The notes under the pieces were generated by a model. The model did not search any database and was not told where the DNA came from. It was given only the letters and a program-made list of their open reading frames with translations. Positions 60,293 to 64,000 of a stretch of 64,000 nucleotides of DNA are shown here, one piece after another. This DNA is from Puniceibacterium sp. IMCC21224. Lineage in GTDB: Bacteria; Pseudomonadota; Alphaproteobacteria; Rhodobacterales; Rhodobacteraceae. Position numbers and translations under genes: made by a program. How positions within the stretch are numbered: position 1 is the first letter of the stretch; each line of letters begins with the position of its first letter. The stretch spans positions 3,472,001 to 3,536,000 of the forward strand of contig NZ_LDPY01000001.1 of the NCBI RefSeq assembly GCF_001038505.1, given 5' to 3'.

Positions 60293-61053
60293 CCAAAGAG
60301 ACAGGTGCAACAGAAACTGGCGACATCCGCATCACGCTGGCCGACGATGGCGGTCTTGAGATCGTGATCGACCGACCGGACGCGGGCAATGCACTGACCG
60401 CCGCGATGACCGATGCACTGGCCGATGCCATCGCCGCGCCCCCCGACGGCGCGAAGTTTATCGTGCTACAGGGCGCAGGCGCGGATTTCTGCGCTGGCCG
60501 CGTGTCACCGATGCCAAAGGATGCCGGACCAAAGACACCCGAGCAGATCCGGAGCCGCGTCGCGGATCCGGTGCTGGACTTTTACGACACTGTGCGCCGC
60601 ACGCCGCTGCCGGTCATCGCCGCAGTGCGCGGGCGCGCCCATGGGGTCGGCTGCGCGCTGGCCGGGCTGGCCGACATCGTGCTGGCGGATGACAGCGCGG
60701 ATTTCCGCATCCCCGAAATGGCCCGAGATATTCCGCCGCTACTGGTCGGCGCGGCGTTGGCCGGTCGGCTGCCGCGCGCGGCGCTGGCACGTCTGATCTA
60801 TGGCCGCGAGAGCATCGACGCCGCGACGGCGTTGCAAATGGGTCTGGCTTGCGAAATCTGCACGGCCGCCGGGATGGAGGCCAGCCTGCAAACTTGGCGC
60901 GCCCGGCTGGCTGACAACAGTCCGACGGTGCTGGCCACTGTAAAACGCTTTTTGAACCTCGTGCCCGAAACCGGGTTTGCGGGACTGCGCGAATACGCCG
61001 CCGTCGCCAATTCGGCCGCCGTGTCCGAGCGGTTCATCGTACCGAAAGGGTGA
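60289..61053 (+). CDS. Enoyl-CoA hydratase/isomerase family protein, one Glu missing
   Basis: A 254-residue crotonase-fold protein. Oxyanion segments are GADFCAGRVSPM and GRAHGVGCALAGLAD. The first classical hydratase Glu is replaced (GVGCA for GGGCE), whereas the second is kept (FRIPEMARD). Isomerase or other crotonase chemistry is therefore possible. Translation is coupled to the molybdenum hydroxylase gene (ATGA); the open frame upstream of 60289 is a shadow. Confidence 0.88.
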   Translation: MTKETGATETGDIRITLADDGGLEIVIDRPDAGNALTAAMTDALADAIAAPPDGAKFIVLQGAGADFCAGRVSPMPKDAGPKTPEQIRSRVADPVLDFYDTVRRTPLPVIAAVRGRAHGVGCALAGLADIVLADDSADFRIPEMARDIPPLLVGAALAGRLPRAALARLIYGRESIDAATALQMGLACEICTAAGMEASLQTWRARLADNSPTVLATVKRFLNLVPETGFAGLREYAAVANSAAVSERFIVPKG

Positions 61054-61059
61054 CGGAAC

Positions 61060-62991
61060 ATGTCCGACAATACCTCAAAATGGCGTGATCTGCACGGCGC
61101 CGAGAAAATACTGGGGCTGGGGGCGCTTTTGCTGCCCGTGCTGCTCGCATCGCTCTGGGCGGTCGAGGTACAGCGCTGGATCGGCGTGCTGATCTACAAG
61201 GAACAGTTTTTGGGGCTGATGCTGGCGTCGGGTCTGACAGCGGTGTTCGTCAACATCCGCGCCCGGCGCAGCGAAAACGGCGCTCGCGTGCCGTGGTACG
61301 ACTGGATACTGGTCGCGATATCGCTGGCCGGAACGCTCTATGTCGTGATCAACTATCACTGGCTGATCTACGAGATGTCGGGGCTGGAGCCGCTGCGCAT
61401 CGCTTTGGGCGCGTTGCTGATCCTCGCGATATTCGAGGCAGTACGGCGGCTGATCGGCTGGACCCTGATCATCGTGGCGGTGTTCTTTCTGCTGTATGCG
61501 CGCTTTGGCGGGATGATGCCCGGGATCTTTGCCGTGCCGTCGTCCAGCTGGGAACGGATCGTGATCTATTCCTACCTCGACACCACGGCGCTGTTCGGCC
61601 TGCCGCTGGACGTGGCGGCCAATACCATCGTCACCTTCATCCTGTTTGGGGCGATGCTGCGGATAACCAAGGGTGACACTTTTATCACCGATCTCGCGCT
61701 GTGCATGATGGGCAAGTATCGCGGTGGCCCGGCCAAGGTATCGGTCGCCGCCTCAACGCTGTTCGGTACGGTGTCGGGCAGTGCGGTGTCGAACGTCGCA
61801 GTGGTTGGCCCGATTTCGATCCCGATGATGGAAAAATCCGGCTACCCCCGCGAACAGGCCGCCGCGATTGAGGCGGTGTCGTCCACCGGCGGGCAGATCA
61901 TGCCGCCGGTGATGGGGATCACCGCGTTCCTGATGGCGGATTTCCTGTCGGTGCCCTACAGCGACGTGGTTCTGGCGGCATTGCTGCCTGCGCTGCTCTA
62001 TTACGTCGCGGTCTTTGTTCAGGTCGACCTTGAGGCGGGCAAGCGCGGATTGCGTGGCATCTCCGTGGCCGACCTGCCGCGGTTTGTTGCAACGCTCAAA
62101 CGGGGGTTCGGTTTTATCGTGCCGCTGGGCGTGTTGATCTATGGCGTGATGTTCGCCTTTTGGGCACCAGGCAAGGCCGGACTGGCTGCTGCTGCGGCGG
62201 CGCTTCTGGTCGGGATGATCGACCCACGGGCGCGGCCCAACCGGGCCGAAATCTTTGGCGCGTTGGTCGATACCGGACGGACCGTCACCAGCATTCTGAT
62301 CCTGACAGCGATTGCCGGTCTGGTGATCGGGGCGCTGCAGCTGGCTGGGCTGGCCTATTCGATGTCGTCAATCCTGCTGGCGCTGGCGGGCAACAGCGTG
62401 CTGCTGATCCTGCTGATGACAGCGGTGATCTGCGTGGTGCTGGGCATGGCCCTGCCGACGGCGGTGATCTACACCATGCTTGCGGTGCTGGTGGCACCCG
62501 CGCTGGTCGATCTGGGCGTCGACCGGATGGCGGCGCATCTGTTCATCTTTTACATGGGCATGTTGTCGATGATCACGCCGCCGGTTTGTTTCGCCTCGTT
62601 CACTGCGGCGGCAATCGCCGGCGCGAACTTTTGGAAAACCGCCATCGTCGGAATGCGCTACGGCGTCGCCGCCTATCTGCTGCCCTTTGTCTTTCCGTTC
62701 TCGATGGGCCTGCTGATGGAGGGCACGTTCCTTGAGATCGCCTGGGCCGTGGCGTCGGCGGTGCTGGGGCTGACGGCGATTTCGGCAGGGCTGGTCGGCT
62801 ATCTCTTTCGCCCGCTGAACCCGGTGTTCCGGGTGGCACTGATCGGGGCTGGCTTTGTCGGGATGATGTCACCTTTTGGCAGCCAGCTGGGCGAGATGAT
62901 GAACCTGGGCGGTCTGGCGGTCTGCGTGCTGATCGCGCTGGTCGAATGGTTCGCCGTCGCGCGCCTGCGCAGCACCCCCAACCGGGCCTGA
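61060..62991 (+). CDS. TRAP transporter fused permease (small plus large subunit)
   Basis: A 643-residue inner-membrane protein that combines the four-segment small subunit (residues about 20-150) and the 12-segment large subunit (about 150-600). Motifs: SGSAVSNVAVVGPISIPMME, SSTGGQIMPPVMGITAFLMA and GMALPTAVIYTMLAVLVAPA. This is the fused form that works with TAXI-type receptors, one of which follows. Uses an ion gradient rather than ATP. It starts 6 bases after the crotonase stop. Confidence 0.95.
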   Translation: MSDNTSKWRDLHGAEKILGLGALLLPVLLASLWAVEVQRWIGVLIYKEQFLGLMLASGLTAVFVNIRARRSENGARVPWYDWILVAISLAGTLYVVINYHWLIYEMSGLEPLRIALGALLILAIFEAVRRLIGWTLIIVAVFFLLYARFGGMMPGIFAVPSSSWERIVIYSYLDTTALFGLPLDVAANTIVTFILFGAMLRITKGDTFITDLALCMMGKYRGGPAKVSVAASTLFGTVSGSAVSNVAVVGPISIPMMEKSGYPREQAAAIEAVSSTGGQIMPPVMGITAFLMADFLSVPYSDVVLAALLPALLYYVAVFVQVDLEAGKRGLRGISVADLPRFVATLKRGFGFIVPLGVLIYGVMFAFWAPGKAGLAAAAAALLVGMIDPRARPNRAEIFGALVDTGRTVTSILILTAIAGLVIGALQLAGLAYSMSSILLALAGNSVLLILLMTAVICVVLGMALPTAVIYTMLAVLVAPALVDLGVDRMAAHLFIFYMGMLSMITPPVCFASFTAAAIAGANFWKTAIVGMRYGVAAYLLPFVFPFSMGLLMEGTFLEIAWAVASAVLGLTAISAGLVGYLFRPLNPVFRVALIGAGFVGMMSPFGSQLGEMMNLGGLAVCVLIALVEWFAVARLRSTPNRA

Positions 62992-63052
62992 GCCGCGATC
63001 CGGCGAGCCCCGCATACCAATGCCCCGCCCTGATCGGGGTCAACACAGTCGC

Positions 63053-63073
63053 GCGGCCCAAGGAGAGGGCCGC
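63053..63073 (+). terminator. Hairpin between TRAP permease and receptor genes
   Basis: GCGGCCC-AAGGAGA-GGGCCGC, a 7-base stem without a T-run in the 115-base gap before the TAXI receptor gene; more likely a message-stabilising or processing element than a terminator. Confidence 0.35.
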
Positions 63074-63106
63074 CCGACACGACGAACAACTGGGAGGTTA
63101 CAACAG

Positions 63107-64000
63107 ATGAAACTTGCAAGAATTACCATTCTCGCCGCGACAGTCGGCCTGACGCTGGGCACTGCCGCCGTGCAGGCGCAGACCATCGCGATGGCAACGG
63201 ACAAACAGGGCACGACGTTCAACACCGTCGGCTCGGGCGTGGCCAAGGTGGTCAGCCAGAACAGCGGGCTGAACGTCATCGTGCGACCCTATGCCGGACC
63301 CGCCGCCTGGGCGCCAATCGTAAACAACGGCGAAGTGCCGTTCGGCATGATGTCGGCCAACAGCGCCTTTCAGGCGTTCAGCGGCGAAAACGAGGCCGGC
63401 AAGGCCTATCGCGACCTGCGCGTGATCCGGGCCGGCGGTGCCAGCCTGATGCTGGGCTTTGCGGTGCGGGCCGATGGCCCGATCAAGAGCTATGCCGATC
63501 TCAAGGGCGCGCGCGTGTCGTCGGATTTCGGCGGTCACCTGTCGATCAACAACTCGCTGACTGCTTCGCTCAAGGTGGCGGGCTACACTTGGGATGACGT
63601 GACCGAAGTACCGGTGTCCGGGGCCAACGACGGACTGGATGCGCTGGTCGCGGATCGGCTCGATGCCACCTGGGCGTCGGTCGGCCAGCCGCGCGCACGC
63701 GAAGCGGACACTCAGATCGGCGTGCGCTATTTGTCGGTGCCCGAAACTGGCGAAGAGGCGGCGATCTATCAGGAAATTGTCTTTCCCGGGGCCCGGATGG
63801 CCGTGGCGCAAGACGGCGTCGCACCGGGCATCGTCGGGCCGACCCGGCTGTTGTCGTATGACAGCTACCTGGTCTCGGCCAGCGCGGCTTCGGACCAGAT
63901 GGTGACCGATATGTTGCAGGCGCTGTGGGACCATTCCGACGACCTGTTCGACGTGCATCCGTCGATGCGCGGCTTCACCAATGACAACGCAGTGACCAAT
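63107..64000 (+). CDS. TAXI family TRAP transporter solute-binding protein (3' end cut by window edge)
   Basis: Periplasmic receptor; 298 codons are visible and the frame is open at the right edge. The signal peptide is MKLARITILAATVGLTLGTA with likely cleavage after VQA, before QTIAMATDKQGTTFNTVGSG. The DKQGTTFNTVGSGVAKVV block and GARVSSDFGGHLSINNSLTA are typical of TAXI proteins. GGGAGG precedes the ATG at a good distance. It partners the fused permease upstream; the ligand is inferred to be the acid used by the UbiD and molybdenum enzymes. Confidence 0.93.
   Translation, partial: MKLARITILAATVGLTLGTAAVQAQTIAMATDKQGTTFNTVGSGVAKVVSQNSGLNVIVRPYAGPAAWAPIVNNGEVPFGMMSANSAFQAFSGENEAGKAYRDLRVIRAGGASLMLGFAVRADGPIKSYADLKGARVSSDFGGHLSINNSLTASLKVAGYTWDDVTEVPVSGANDGLDALVADRLDATWASVGQPRAREADTQIGVRYLSVPETGEEAAIYQEIVFPGARMAVAQDGVAPGIVGPTRLLSYDSYLVSASAASDQMVTDMLQALWDHSDDLFDVHPSMRGFTNDNAVTN

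Overview
The window is about 64 kb of GC-rich, densely coded chromosome-like DNA from what looks like an alphaproteobacterium of the Rhodobacterales/Roseobacter type. This is inferred from the mix of TRAP, tripartite tricarboxylate (TTT) and ABC uptake systems, a sarcosine oxidase beta subunit, GMC and CoA-dependent catabolic enzymes, a VPLPA-CTERM surface protein and an RTX-type secreted enzyme. I saw no rRNA, tRNA, transposase, integrase or CRISPR array. Nearly everything is an accessory catabolic operon with its own local regulator.

Layout. (1) 1-4.4 kb: sarcosine oxidase beta subunit (cut by the edge) opposite a GlxA/GbdR-like regulator, then an Lrp-type regulator divergent from 4-hydroxyphenylpyruvate dioxygenase, and a Rieske protein. 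(2) 4.5-20.4 kb: a LacI-controlled catabolic block. A flavoprotein gene reads rightwards. A 13-gene leftward run encodes a Gfo/Idh/MocA dehydrogenase, CoA transferase, crotonase, aldehyde dehydrogenase, carbohydrate-type ABC importer, two GMC oxidoreductases, a Dabb protein and the LacI regulator. Two very similar composite operators lie at the two promoters. (3) 20.6-22.6 kb: a VPLPA-CTERM protein with a strong terminator, and a hydratase of the fumarylacetoacetate hydrolase superfamily. (4) 22.6-31.6 kb: a leftward N-carbamoyl-D-amino-acid/amide operon with a peptide-type ABC importer; one ATPase subunit is fused in frame to an amidase.

(5) 31.9-40.0 kb: the most unusual locus, a tight three-gene rightward operon. 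It encodes a subtilisin-trypsin double protease, a trypsin-like protease carrying what looks like an inactive STAND NTPase module, and a 1128-residue STAND-like NTPase ending in an effector-associated-domain-like helical segment. None has a visible signal peptide. It resembles the NTPase-plus-effector architecture of predicted prokaryotic conflict (immunity or programmed-death) systems.

(6) 40.2-50.6 kb: two FadR-type GntR regulators with near-identical upstream operators frame a CoA-transferase/crotonase/thioesterase/PLP-enzyme operon, a TTT importer with an Ldh-type dehydrogenase, and an SDR. (7) 50.8-54.7 kb: a secreted glycosidase-RTX protein, a LuxR-type regulator and a VOC protein. (8) 54.7-64 kb: dienelactone hydrolase and an IclR regulator divergent from a UbiD-like decarboxylase, molybdenum hydroxylase large subunit, crotonase and TRAP (TAXI) importer operon that runs off the right edge.

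Several enzymes have lost canonical catalytic residues (an SDR, an Asp/Glu-racemase-family protein and two crotonases), so family names should not be read as activities. All functions are read from motifs and context; no database search was possible.
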